Part shown: piece by piece, positions 1 through 7,712 of the stretch
How the letters are laid out: every line of letters begins with the position of its first letter
Position numbering within the stretch: the first letter of the stretch is position 1
Origin: Hankyongella sp964404985
GTDB taxonomy: Bacteria; Pseudomonadota; Alphaproteobacteria; Sphingomonadales; Sphingomonadaceae
Reading direction: 5' to 3'
Length of the DNA: 36,222 bases
Assembly: GCA_964404985.1 (NCBI GenBank)
Contig: CAYOMD010000027.1
Location: 1-36,222, forward strand
Notes under the pieces: generated by a model
Database searches by the model: none
Told to the model about the DNA's origin: nothing
The model's input: the letters and a program-made list of their open reading frames with translations, nothing else
Position numbers and translations under genes: made by a program

Positions 1-42
1 ATCTGCATCGCCGCAACCGTCATCTTCTGGCTACCGCAATGA
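1..42 (+). CDS. C-terminal end of an upstream protein (partial)
   Basis: Frame 1 is open from the window edge to a TGA at 40-42 and encodes a short hydrophobic tail ending in FWLPQ, as at the end of a membrane protein. Only 13 residues are visible, so no family can be named. An ATG at 39-41 overlaps the stop, the usual arrangement for translational coupling to the next gene. Confidence 0.3.
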   Translation: MCIAATVIFWLPQ

Positions 43-408
43 GTCCTGACCCTAGGGGTTTATTTCATAATAGTTCCGCGGCCTGAGTACACAGCGCCCC
101 CATCTCTGGAAAGTTATCTTGCCGGGGAAGCGCATTTCGATCCGCAATCTTGCGGCAAGGAATCTCCTATATCCGTCATGATTCAGAACAACTCAAACCG
201 TGTCTTAGAGTCCGCGAAGATTGACATAATTGTTAGGAGGCCGGGACGATCCACTAACTTGACAGATCGAGGGTTCATTTACTTTGATGTGATAGTACCG
301 CCAGGCGAGACCCGTGGGTTGTGCTATGAAGTCCCGGCTGACATTACTGACGATCCGAAAACCCTGGAATATTCGCTCAGGATTTGGGACGCTTCAGCGC
401 AGTATTAG
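43..408 (+). CDS. Small membrane-anchored hypothetical protein, start unclear
   Basis: The first ATG in this frame is at 178, giving 76 residues, but the frame is open back to 43. The upstream part reads as sensible protein: a hydrophobic segment (LTLGVYFIIV) followed by a polar region with a cysteine, then the conserved-looking RRPGRSTNL and VPPGETRGLCYEVP stretches. This looks like a single N-terminal membrane anchor with a small periplasmic domain. No good start codon exists in the frame upstream of 178. The ATG at 39 would join it if one base near 45 were removed, so a frameshift or assembly error is possible. Function unknown. Its 3' end overlaps the convergent HGG-motif gene by four bases. 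Confidence 0.5.
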   Translation, partial: VLTLGVYFIIVPRPEYTAPPSLESYLAGEAHFDPQSCGKESPISVMIQNNSNRVLESAKIDIIVRRPGRSTNLTDRGFIYFDVIVPPGETRGLCYEVPADITDDPKTLEYSLRIWDASAQY

Positions 409-674
409 CATCTAAAAGCTCGCACCAGCCGCGCCATCGCCCTCAGATAGCGCGCAGTTTCCATCGCCTCTGCAGAGCGTGCGCCGTGCTTCAGGGCATT
501 CCTGTTCCCCTTCGGCGCGCCGCTTCCCTTACCGCCGTGCATGCGACATCGCTTCGCCCCCTTGATCGCCGGGGACTGGCAGGGCGTCCCCTTGCGCGTC
601 AAGGCCAAGCAGCGCGGAGCCGTCGCCAACTGCTCCGGTTCCGGTTGTATGGGGTTGTTCGGCAATAAATCCAT
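405..674 (-). CDS. HGG-motif protein, possible small-terminase-like
   Basis: From the ATG at 674 this gives 89 residues beginning MDLLPNN. It contains a Cys-containing segment (CLALTRKGTPCQSPA) and then the signature MHGGKGSGAPKGNRNALKHG. This HGG/GxPxGNxNALKHG signature is common in small phage and island proteins of Alphaproteobacteria, some annotated as terminase small-subunit-like; the role is not proven. An upstream ATG at 713 would add 13 residues. The 5' half (529-674) is also coding in another frame for the preceding gene. It is the last gene of the minus-strand island block. Confidence 0.7.
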   Translation of the reverse strand: MDLLPNNPIQPEPEQLATAPRCLALTRKGTPCQSPAIKGAKRCRMHGGKGSGAPKGNRNALKHGARSAEAMETARYLRAMARLVRAFRC

Positions 675-1191
675 TTTCCTGTCCCCCCGCATGGTGGTGG
701 AATTGATCGGCAATGACGGCTTGCCCGCCCTCGTTCACGTGAACATGGCGCACCGTTTGCTCGCGCGGCTGGTGCATCTTGACCAGGGCTTCCAGCGTTG
801 CGCGGGAATTGCTCTGCGCCTTGAGTGCCAGCCGCATGAATCGATCAGCTGCTTCCGGATGGTTTAATGTGCAGACGCTTGCCCTGCGCGCAAGCTCGGT
901 GAATATCGCATCAAGCGATACCGCCTGCGCTGCCAGCGTTCGGCTGGCCAGCCCGGGATCGCCAGATTCTGCGCGATCCAGCGCCGCACCCATGACCGCC
1001 ATATGATCCACAAGAGTTGGTGCGCCTCCATTATACTGCATGAATGAAGCCGCGAACTCTTGCGTAATGTGCGCGTGTCTGAGCGTCGGCTCGTGCTGAA
1101 CGCGCACAGCATCACGAATATTCTTAACTACCATTTCGGCGACGGGGCCGGTGCGATCACCAATAGTTGCAGGCGTATTGTCGTTCGTCAT
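529..1191 (-). CDS. Island hypothetical protein overlapping the HGG gene
   Basis: From the ATG at 1191 (MTNDNTPATIG) this gives 220 residues. The body is an Ala-rich helical protein (residues about 10-140, including EFAASFMQYNGG and DRFMRLALKAQSNSRATLEAL), followed by HVHVNEGGQAVI and a low-complexity Gly/His-rich tail. No enzymatic motif is visible. Proteins ending in a NxGGQAV segment next to an HGG-motif gene recur in alphaproteobacterial islands (from memory), so the pair is probably a functional unit. The last 146 bases are shared with the next gene in another frame. The frame is open further upstream to 1266, but that would overlap the preceding gene. Confidence 0.65.
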   Translation of the reverse strand: MTNDNTPATIGDRTGPVAEMVVKNIRDAVRVQHEPTLRHAHITQEFAASFMQYNGGAPTLVDHMAVMGAALDRAESGDPGLASRTLAAQAVSLDAIFTELARRASVCTLNHPEAADRFMRLALKAQSNSRATLEALVKMHQPREQTVRHVHVNEGGQAVIADQFHHHAGGQENGFIAEQPHTTGTGAVGDGSALLGLDAQGDALPVPGDQGGEAMSHARR

Positions 1192-1207
1192 GAGACCTAT
1201 CCTTTGT

Positions 1208-1621
1208 TCAAACCATCGTCGAAGAGTCAGTTTTCTTGAGTGCCCAGACCGCTGCGCGGCAGTCATCGATCAGCGCGCCCAAGGCGTCTCTGGCCCGGTG
1301 CCATCGTTGCGACGGGACACCCGGTGGACACGGCATACAGACCAGTAAAGCCAGATCGTCCGCGTAGCAGTCCGGCACGCCAGCATCCGCGAACAGTATG
1401 GCCGCGCGCTCCGGCACGTCATCCAGCCACGAAGTCAGCAGGCCAGCAATACCACCGTCTTTCGGCTGCAATGCCTCCAATACCTCATCGCGCCGAGCAC
1501 GCAGCGCCATCATCAATTGATCCGGCAACGGTCGCGGACCACGCAGCCGGATCGTGTCCCCGGCTATTACCATGTCGATGCCATGCCGTCGGACATCGGA
1601 TATAAGGGTCGCTATGTTCAT
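1208..1621 (-). CDS. TubC N-terminal docking domain-like protein
   Basis: A 137-residue protein. The first 55 residues (NIATLISDVRRHGIDMVIAG, then a LPDQLMMALRARRDEVLEAL helix) match the fold of TubC-type docking domains, which in megasynthases mediate protein-protein contacts. In integrative elements such domains occur in small proteins next to primases. The C-terminal 80 residues have two cysteines (CMPCPPG) and no recognised motif. It overlaps the primase-helicase gene by four bases (ATGA), implying co-translation. Its role is inferred from position only: a replication accessory protein of the island. Confidence 0.6.
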   Translation of the reverse strand: MNIATLISDVRRHGIDMVIAGDTIRLRGPRPLPDQLMMALRARRDEVLEALQPKDGGIAGLLTSWLDDVPERAAILFADAGVPDCYADDLALLVCMPCPPGVPSQRWHRARDALGALIDDCRAAVWALKKTDSSTMV

Positions 1622-3738
1622 ACTTCAGCCTCCCATCCCTCTTCGCCGGTTGCTGAGTAACATTGCTGTGTTTTCAATGTTTTATGCGTTACCAACGTGT
1701 TACCGGCGTATTCCGTGTAACTTCGTGCTGGTAGCGGGGAATAGCTGGGTAACGCTTCAGTAACGCCTAAGTCATTGATTTCGCTTATTTGTAACTGAGT
1801 TGCCGGCCAAGAAGGGGTAGGGGCGGAAAGATACCGTGACCAAGCATCTTCAAATTGTGCACGCTCGTACCCTTTGGAGGTGCCCGAGCTGAAACGAAGG
1901 GTTTTGCTTGTGATCCCATATTCACCGAGCATCTTGCCCAGTTGGCGGGGTCTGAGCGGCAGACCACGATTGTAGGTTGCCCACGGCGCTTCGTCATCGG
2001 CGTTCAATCGTCTGAGAAGTGCATTCATCGCCAAGCGGGAAGTCCCCTCGCACTCGAAAGCGTCTCGGCAGTGGGATAGCAATTCAACCCCGCGTGATAT
2101 GGGCTCAGCTTGTTGACCGCTCAGCGCCAGCGCCGCCTGTCGCGCACGCTCTGGCCACGCTCCACCGACCAGCTCAGCAATGGCGAGCAGTGGTTCCCAG
2201 TTGTCTTGTGCGCGGTCGTTCAACGCTTTGGGAAGCGCTGGACGAGCCGCCTGGATGGTGCCTGCATGATCTTGTGCAAGCCGCGCCAATTTGCGTGCCA
2301 GAGCTACAAAGGCTGCATTATCGGCATATCGCAATCTCTCGATATGTTCGGTTTGCAGCTTGCGTCGCAATTCCAGCACTACTGCGCGATCCGTCAAGGT
2401 CTCTGGCAAGGTGCCTATACCGCACAGGACTTTCGCCCCCCATGTCGAGAAGCGCTTAGGGTCCTGATCATCGCCAATGCAACGGATGACATACGCACTG
2501 GTGCGGGTATGACCACTATTGATGATACCGCGGAGTTCATCATTGGTTTTTAGAAAGGCATCGGCCTCGTCTATCAGCAGGGTTGGGCTATCGCGCTCCA
2601 CGACACGGTAGAGTGCGGCAGGGCTTATCGATGACGCGGGCATGGGACGGCGGCAGAGCTTGCTGATCAGGTCCAGCATCTGAGTCTTGCCACAACGCTT
2701 TTCCGGTGCGGTGATGATCGCCAGCGGCGCGACATTGACGCAGTCGATAAACCAGGTGAACGCCACCCAGAGCGTTGCCGCAATCCTCACTTCAGGCTCG
2801 CAGACGATATAGCGGGAAAACATGCCCTCAATCTGGTTTAGCAAGCCGGCACTATCGACCGGCAAGGGCCATGGTTCAATGTCATCAACGATACCGGGCT
2901 TAGACTCCGCATTCTTTGCTCGGCAGCTCTTTACTTCGGCATCAAGCGTCGCGACTCGAACACCCATCCTCTGCGCTTCGTCCTTGCGACAGGTGTCGTA
3001 TGCGAGAGGATCAAGCGCGGCCAGTCTCTCGACATCCGGTGCTGTAACGAGCGGTGCTGCAGGCGCAAGTAAGGTCGCCAGATCGTCGACCGTCACGCCA
3101 TCAGGCAGAGTATCGGCAAGGTCCCATCCCTGCGGCCAGTCTTTCGGTACATCAACCAGCCGGACGGTGCAGCCCAGTGATGCCAGAGTCTCGGCAATGC
3201 GCGCCATGGCCGCCCGTCCCGGCTCATCAGCATCAGGCCAGAGTATAGCCTTTCTGCCGGACAAGGGTTGCCAGTCCGCCTTGCCGTCCGCCGCTGCACC
3301 CCCTTGCCATGTGATCGCCACGTAATCCGCAAACATCACGCGCGCGGCCTCTGCGGTTTTCTCGCCTTCCACCAGCAACACAGGTTTTTCAGGATTTGCC
3401 GCCAGCCGATCCAGACCATAGAGCGGGCGCGGCTCGGGCGGCGCTTTGTATTGCCATGCGCGGCGAGCATCCGTCGCAGTCTCGCAATAGCTGATCGGCA
3501 TGATTTTTTTGCCATCTGCCTGGTCAAACCGCGCGACCACGAACAGCCGCTCGCCGGCCTCATTGCGGTAAACCCAGTGTGCATCCGGCTTGCGGTTGTG
3601 CGGCCAGACGCCCGTTACATCTGTGGGAACTGGCATCACGACGCGCCACTCGGGTGGCCTGTCGGGTGCAGCCACGCTGTCAGGCCATGCCAGTTCCTCC
3701 GGCGATAGCGCCCTGGAAAGTGCAACAAGCTCAGCCAT
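1618..3738 (-). CDS. TOPRIM/DUF3631 primase-helicase of the island
   Basis: A 706-residue replication protein. The N-terminal half has a TOPRIM-type core: the glutamate strand LLVEGEKTAEAA (about residue 120) and the acidic strand ILWPDADEPG (about residue 165). After a linker, the C-terminal half is a DUF3631-type ATPase with a P-loop-like TAPEKRCGKTQ (about residue 345) and a Walker B TLLIDEADAF (about residue 390). Such proteins start replication of satellites, plasmids and small integrative elements. The start at 3738 overlaps the upstream gene by eight bases. The tail after about residue 600 is less conserved-looking. Confidence is high for the class, lower for the exact biochemical role. 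Confidence 0.85.
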   Translation of the reverse strand: MAELVALSRALSPEELAWPDSVAAPDRPPEWRVVMPVPTDVTGVWPHNRKPDAHWVYRNEAGERLFVVARFDQADGKKIMPISYCETATDARRAWQYKAPPEPRPLYGLDRLAANPEKPVLLVEGEKTAEAARVMFADYVAITWQGGAAADGKADWQPLSGRKAILWPDADEPGRAAMARIAETLASLGCTVRLVDVPKDWPQGWDLADTLPDGVTVDDLATLLAPAAPLVTAPDVERLAALDPLAYDTCRKDEAQRMGVRVATLDAEVKSCRAKNAESKPGIVDDIEPWPLPVDSAGLLNQIEGMFSRYIVCEPEVRIAATLWVAFTWFIDCVNVAPLAIITAPEKRCGKTQMLDLISKLCRRPMPASSISPAALYRVVERDSPTLLIDEADAFLKTNDELRGIINSGHTRTSAYVIRCIGDDQDPKRFSTWGAKVLCGIGTLPETLTDRAVVLELRRKLQTEHIERLRYADNAAFVALARKLARLAQDHAGTIQAARPALPKALNDRAQDNWEPLLAIAELVGGAWPERARQAALALSGQQAEPISRGVELLSHCRDAFECEGTSRLAMNALLRRLNADDEAPWATYNRGLPLRPRQLGKMLGEYGITSKTLRFSSGTSKGYERAQFEDAWSRYLSAPTPSWPATQLQISEINDLGVTEALPSYSPLPARSYTEYAGNTLVTHKTLKTQQCYSATGEEGWEAEV

Positions 3739-4123
3739 GGTGCACCCCCATAAAGCTGATCAAGGCTCTAGCCGCCGCAGATTGGGATGAATTTGTGAGG
3801 TACGCGACCAGCGAGACGACATCACTGCCTGCCATAGAGGCCGCGAAGTCAGACCAGCGCCCGGTAACGGTGTTCACCCGGAACGAGCCGAAGTGCCGGT
3901 CTGCACGGTGGGGAGACAGCATCTCTATCTCCCGCCCAACACGACGCCAGCGCACCCCCAGCCGGTCGAGGATCGCCGGAAGGGCTGGTCGCGCAGCGTC
4001 AGCCACAAAGGCAAAGTCTAGTCCCCGGACAGACCGAGCAGGATTACGATGGAGGTTGTCAGCTGCAACCCCAGTACAGGACGCAGCGCGATAACGGCCC
4101 GTTTGACCACCGCGCGCATTCAC
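3731..4123 (-). CDS. Primase accessory protein
   Basis: A 130-residue protein between the excisionase-like and primase-helicase genes, overlapping both (four bases with the first, eight with the second). Residues 35-125 contain LDRLGVRWRRVGREIEMLSPHRADRHFGSFRVN and then WSDFAASMAGSDVVSLVAYL. The G-x-W-x-DFA/GDxxSLVAYL pattern resembles the N-terminal zinc-binding module of DnaG/DUF-type primases, but the usual CHC2 cysteines are missing. It may therefore supply a degenerate template-binding domain to the separate TOPRIM/helicase protein. The first 35 residues look unstructured, and the true start could be a little later. Confidence 0.6.
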   Translation of the reverse strand: MNARGGQTGRYRAASCTGVAADNLHRNPARSVRGLDFAFVADAARPALPAILDRLGVRWRRVGREIEMLSPHRADRHFGSFRVNTVTGRWSDFAASMAGSDVVSLVAYLTNSSQSAAARALISFMGVHHG

Positions 4124-4368
4124 TGGGTACCCCCGGCACCTTGACCTTGCAGGAACGCGTGCAGCGCTTCCGCTGGAATGATCGTCCTGCCGCCAATGCG
4201 CACAGTGCGAAGGCGACCGGCGGCGATGTGATTATAGAGCGTCGTCCGGCCAAGGCTGGACGCATGGCAGGCTTCCCGAATGCTGTAACCGATCTTCGGG
4301 GGATCGTGCTTTATGGACTGCATGGATTTGGCCCCATTTGGCCCGCGCGGAGGTGCAACGGACTTCAT
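4120..4368 (-). CDS. AlpA/excisionase-family DNA-binding protein
   Basis: An 82-residue winged-helix protein. After a polar N-terminus it reads YSIREACHASSLGRTTLYNHIAAGRLRTVRIGGRTIIPAEALHAFL, split here only by reading: the helix-turn-helix is at residues 28-48 and the wing R-T-V-R-I-G-G-R at 53-60. This is the excisionase/MerR-like HTH_17 pattern. In integrative elements it acts as a directionality factor or as activator of integrase or primase genes. It is the first gene of the replication operon (ATGA overlap with the next gene). Two 17-base direct repeats lie in its upstream region. Confidence 0.8.
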   Translation of the reverse strand: MKSVAPPRGPNGAKSMQSIKHDPPKIGYSIREACHASSLGRTTLYNHIAAGRLRTVRIGGRTIIPAEALHAFLQGQGAGGTQ

Positions 4369-4424
4369 GGGACAGCCAGTTATGGCGTGCCCGAATTTTC
4401 AGGAAGACGACTTAATTCGTCGCT

Positions 4425-4467
4425 ATTTCGACCCGACAAAAGGCGGAGGTATTTCGGCCCGACAAAA
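4425..4467. repeat. Two 17-bp direct repeats upstream of the excisionase gene
   Basis: ATTTCGACCCGACAAAA at 4425-4441 recurs as ATTTCGGCCCGACAAAA at 4451-4467, with one mismatch and a 26-base period. They lie 57-99 bases upstream of the excisionase-like start, in the only gap of that operon. They look like paired operator or Xis/Int arm sites; the protein that binds them is not known. Confidence 0.6.
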
Positions 4468-4485
4468 TTCGTTCTAATTTCCTCC

Positions 4486-5154
4486 CTAGTCCTGAGCGTT
4501 GCTTGTTGAGGTATGGTTGAACTGCAGGCCAAATAAGCCGCCCGATTTTTTGGGTTGGCTCAGCGCGTTCAGAGTCAGCAGGGCATTACGCGCAGCGTCT
4601 TCGACTTCTTTCATGGACATATGGGCAGGCGGGGCCTCGCCCTTTTTCGCCTCATAGTCGGCTACATCCGATTTTGCCCGATCCCGGATCGACGCCCAAA
4701 CAGGATGAGAATCAGCTTCACTCAGTGCTTCGAGCGCGCGAATATGCACGGCATAGGGATAGCCTTCTCGGCTAAAAGTCTCGGCTGTCAACAGCGTCAT
4801 CCACACCCGCTTTTGCACCAGCTTGCGCTCAATTCGCTTCATGGTAGCCGGGTGGCTATAGCCGGGATTGTTGTCCGCAAAGTCTTTGGCGATTGAATAG
4901 TTGGACCGGGAAGAAAATGGATCACCCCCGGCGAGCCAGTCCCGTGCATCCGATTCAATGACCTCCCGCAATTCTGGCCAGTCCTTCTCTGGCTTTCTCC
5001 CCCGCTTTGGCTTGGTTACCCTTTTGACGGCCTGCTTTACGGCTTCGGTGCCATAGCGCGCGATAATGCGGCGAATCTCGTCATCCACGGTAGGGCCGAC
5101 CAGATCGAATTTAGGGCCGTCAGGTGACAGGCCAGCTAGTGCATTAATTGTCAA
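4486..5154 (-). CDS. Hypothetical protein of the island
   Basis: A 222-residue soluble, charged protein with no family I can name. A basic patch (KRVTKPKRGRKPEKDWPEL, residues 44-62) suggests nucleic-acid contact. Residues 85-125 (YSIAKDFADNNPGYSHPATM, then a RKLVQKRVW helix) look like a helical, HTH-like region. No membrane segment or signal peptide. It lies upstream of the direct repeats and the excisionase operon on the same strand. It may be a regulator of the element, but this rests on position and the basic patch only. Confidence 0.55.
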   Translation of the reverse strand: MTINALAGLSPDGPKFDLVGPTVDDEIRRIIARYGTEAVKQAVKRVTKPKRGRKPEKDWPELREVIESDARDWLAGGDPFSSRSNYSIAKDFADNNPGYSHPATMKRIERKLVQKRVWMTLLTAETFSREGYPYAVHIRALEALSEADSHPVWASIRDRAKSDVADYEAKKGEAPPAHMSMKEVEDAARNALLTLNALSQPKKSGGLFGLQFNHTSTSNAQD

Positions 5155-5579
5155 AATCCGCCTCCCTAGCAGTTCCCAAGAGATGACGGGGAAGCACGTG
5201 GGAAGCGCGCTTGTCGGATGGCCGTCCTATCCCCGCCGAATTAAATAATGGTCGGATATTCATTTTGTCAGGGGGCAGCTTGAGCAATCCCCAGCCGCTC
5301 AATACCCATCTTCATATTCGCCCGGATCGCTGAAAATCTTCACGCCCCCTTGCGCGCGTCGCCATGGCCACTCATGCCGCTACTCCCCGGATTGGCGTCA
5401 CATTGGCACCAGCCGCGCTGATGGCAATCGGCCAAACATTGACTTGAAGTGCGAAGCACAAGCTACCCGTTCAATGCTTTCCACTGACACTAGGAGCCTA
5501 CTTAAACCCGGAATGCTTCAGAGAACTAGGGGCACCGGTGGAAAATCTGCAACGTGTCCTTTTACTATGTGCTCTGATA
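5155..5579. other. Non-coding gap at the island/quorum-module junction
   Basis: A 425-base stretch with no convincing gene. It contains the remnant of an integrase 3' end (listed separately), one stretch near 5264-5276 (ATTTTGTCAGGGG) loosely like the direct repeats upstream of the excisionase gene, and only very short reading frames. Base composition changes within it from GC-rich (left) to AT-richer (right), marking the junction. Confidence 0.6.
5372..5434 (-). pseudogene. Remnant of a second integrase 3' end
   Basis: Read on the minus strand, 5434-5372 encodes W followed by AAGANVTPIRG and a stop, matching the C-terminus of the intact integrase (AAGTNVTPIWG). At the DNA level 5382-5416 and 8833-8867 agree at 29 of 35 positions by eye. 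Only the last 20 or so codons survive; upstream of the Trp codon the similarity stops. It is the trace of a divergent integrase gene that once ended here. Confidence 0.6.
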
Positions 5580-6026
5580 TCAAGGCCTAGCTGTATCGTT
5601 GCTCGTGACCATCAATCGCCGGATTAGGCTCGTGAGTGCACGCCGCACGGCATCGCTGTGAATGCCACTCAAGGCAACTTCTAAAGCGGGAGGGCGCTTG
5701 CCTAAAGGCATAGAGTAGCTTAGCTCAACGAGAATTGTTGTGGTGCTTTGCGACAAACGCTCAAGCAATGCAGCAGGTGTCATGTTTAGCGCAGGGGCGA
5801 GCAAGCATGCACGGCTTACAGACAGACGATTCGTACCCTTTTCGTATTTCTGTATCTGCTGAAAGCTCAAGCCCAATTGATCTGCTAATTGTTGCTGGGT
5901 GAGGCGAAGCTCCCGACGAATGTTCCGCAATTCATCGCCAATTGCCTTGTCCAGCCGGCGCGAAACGTATTCATCTCTAGGTTGCAAGCCATGCTCATTG
6001 TTCTCGTATAGCATTGAAATCGCCAC
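5580..6026 (-). CDS. XRE-family helix-turn-helix regulator
   Basis: A 148-residue regulator. The HTH_3 domain is at about residues 29-85 (LRNIRRELRLTQQQLADQLG, then LSFQQIQKYEKGTNRLS), a Cro/CI-type fold. The C-terminal 60 residues are helical and may dimerise. The start is a GTG at 6026, or an ATG at 6014; neither has a clear ribosome site. It is transcribed divergently from the LuxR gene across an AT-rich gap, the usual layout for a local repressor. It may control the quorum-sensing genes or the element itself; the sequence does not decide. Confidence 0.75.
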   Translation of the reverse strand: MAISMLYENNEHGLQPRDEYVSRRLDKAIGDELRNIRRELRLTQQQLADQLGLSFQQIQKYEKGTNRLSVSRACLLAPALNMTPAALLERLSQSTTTILVELSYSMPLGKRPPALEVALSGIHSDAVRRALTSLIRRLMVTSNDTARP

Positions 6027-6160
6027 TGCTGATTTTTTTTTACTCTCAGTTTAAAATTAGCGTTCCCCATCGGTAAAGTGAATGCCTATTGTACCAATAC
6101 AGCCAAGTATGTGCAATGAGCTGTAAATTTTTGTCTGCAGAGAATTTACGGAGTTATGGC

Positions 6161-6928
6161 ATGTCAAGCTTTCACATGGTTCAACAATTCACAGATAATA
6201 TATCAAAAATTACAAATATAAATGATTTTGAGGTCAGTTTTTACTCTGCAGTCCGCGAGTTGGGATTCAGTTGTTATACAATTGTTAGCCATATTGATCT
6301 GGCAATAGACTTGGGAATGACTCTAAGCACATACCCGCCTGCCTGGATAGAAGAAGTACTTGCAGAAAAATACTATGTGAACGATCCGGTATTACTCGCA
6401 ACTGAGCGTAGTATCACGCCATTCTTCTGGAGTGACTTGCCAAACATCATCCACTTAACGCGTGCGCACAAACGAATCTTGTCCGCAGCGCGGCGCGCTG
6501 GTGTGGAAAAAGGTATGAGCACGCCAATCCACATTCCAGGCGAGGTGTCTGCTTCAGTAAGCTTTGCTACGCGCGCAAATACTGAACCAAACCCGGCTAT
6601 TCTTCCGGCAGCCTACGCTGTTGCCGTGTTTGGCTTCGACAAAGCTCGACGCCTTCACAATCCGCAGCCTGTTGTGCTTGCGCCCGTGCAGCTTACAAGC
6701 CGCCAGCTCGATGTAATCTCTCTGATCGCACTTGGAAAATCGGATTGGGATATCGCACAGATTCTTGGCTTAAGCCAAACAACTGTTCACACTCATGTTG
6801 AAGATGCGAAAACACGCTACGGTGTTAAAACGCGCACCCAGCTTGTCGTGCATTCCATCTTCGACGGCCACCTGACTTTTCGGGATGTTCTGAAACCAAA
6901 AAATGGAATTGCCCGCATCATTCAGTAA
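6161..6928 (+). CDS. LuxR-family acyl-homoserine-lactone receptor
   Basis: A 255-residue protein from the ATG at 6161, preceded by ACGGAG; an in-frame upstream ATG at 6089 lacks a ribosome site. The N-terminal ligand-binding domain carries the landmarks of acyl-homoserine-lactone receptors: the Trp in PPAW, an Asp in YVNDPV and the Trp in FFWSD, with a conserved Gly in ARRAGVEKG. The C-terminal GerE-type HTH is intact (LTSRQLDVISLIALGKSD, then AQILGLSQTTVHTHVEDA). It is probably the cognate receptor of the LuxI synthase encoded 110 bases downstream on the same strand. Low GC compared with the rest of the window suggests recent transfer. Confidence 0.92.
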   Translation: MSSFHMVQQFTDNISKITNINDFEVSFYSAVRELGFSCYTIVSHIDLAIDLGMTLSTYPPAWIEEVLAEKYYVNDPVLLATERSITPFFWSDLPNIIHLTRAHKRILSAARRAGVEKGMSTPIHIPGEVSASVSFATRANTEPNPAILPAAYAVAVFGFDKARRLHNPQPVVLAPVQLTSRQLDVISLIALGKSDWDIAQILGLSQTTVHTHVEDAKTRYGVKTRTQLVVHSIFDGHLTFRDVLKPKNGIARIIQ

Positions 6929-6962
6929 TAAACCAAGACTTTTCAAGGTATTGCCGAGTCTC

Positions 6963-6978
6963 TCCTCTAGTTAGAGGA
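6963..6978. promoter_or_regulatory. Candidate lux-box-like inverted repeat before luxI
   Basis: TCCTCT-AGTT-AGAGGA is a perfect 6-base inverted repeat with a 4-base centre, 60 bases upstream of the luxI start. Position and length fit a LuxR operator, but the bases do not match the classical lux-box consensus, so this is a candidate only. Confidence 0.4.
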
Positions 6979-7038
6979 CGCCACCTCCAGCGGAGAATCA
7001 GTTACGTCAGCGCAACCTGTTCAGAAGGGAGCGCGGAC

Positions 7039-7671
7039 ATGATAGTTGAGGTCGATCGTAACAATCGTTGGGCTTACAGTGCGCAGATTGATGCCATGCA
7101 CACTGATCGCAAGACGATATTTGTTGACATGATGCGCTGGCAGATACCTGTTTATGCAGATCAGTATGAGATAGACCAATTCGACACTCGCGAGGCCATA
7201 TATTTAATGTGCCTCGATGAGACTAACGGTCAACACCTAGGGTCCGTCCGCCTGCTCGCGACAGATAGGCCCCACCTGATGAGTGAAGTGTTTCCAGATT
7301 TGTGCGCAGAGGGAATTCCGCGCGGCCCGGATATTTTTGAAGTCTCGCGCCTGATGACTTCCTGTAAGCTAAAATCGCAGATGCAACGCAAGTCAGTTCG
7401 GGACCGTCTCGCACTTGGGATGGTCGAATGGGCACTGGATCGAGGTATCAGCGCTTTCTCCGCAGTCGTCGGTCCCGCCATGCTTCAAGTGACCATAAGT
7501 TTACCTTGGAGAGTTAGATTGCTTGGCTTGCCGAAAGACGACTCAAGTGGTTTTATATATCCCCTTAAAATAGAAATAAACTCAAACACCCTTCAGGCTA
7601 TGCGCGATCATGCCGGAGTTTTGTCTCCAACACTTATGTTGAGCAGAGTTAAAGATGATATAGCCGCATAG
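7039..7671 (+). CDS. LuxI-family acyl-homoserine-lactone synthase
   Basis: A 210-residue enzyme predicted to make an N-acyl-homoserine lactone from S-adenosylmethionine and an acyl carrier protein or CoA thioester. All landmark residues of the family are present at near-canonical positions: R24, F28, W34, D46, D49, R71 (GSVRLL), E101 and R104 (FEVSRL). A ribosome site (GAAGGGAG) precedes the ATG. The acyl-chain preference cannot be read from sequence. It follows the LuxR gene and leads an operon with a 71-residue protein and a dioxygenase. The AT-rich codon use differs from the chromosomal part of the window. Confidence 0.95.
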   Translation: MIVEVDRNNRWAYSAQIDAMHTDRKTIFVDMMRWQIPVYADQYEIDQFDTREAIYLMCLDETNGQHLGSVRLLATDRPHLMSEVFPDLCAEGIPRGPDIFEVSRLMTSCKLKSQMQRKSVRDRLALGMVEWALDRGISAFSAVVGPAMLQVTISLPWRVRLLGLPKDDSSGFIYPLKIEINSNTLQAMRDHAGVLSPTLMLSRVKDDIAA

Positions 7672-7712
7672 TATCTATCATCTTCGCATTTTTGTCATAA
7701 TCGGAGAGTATA

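Noticed and set aside
40..42. The TGA as a recoded (selenocysteine) codon
   Set aside because: No hairpin of SECIS type follows, and the sequence context fits an ordinary stop or a nearby frameshift.
6088..6104. TGTA-CCAA-TACA as a lux box in front of luxR
   Set aside because: The arms are only four bases and match by chance often in AT-rich DNA.
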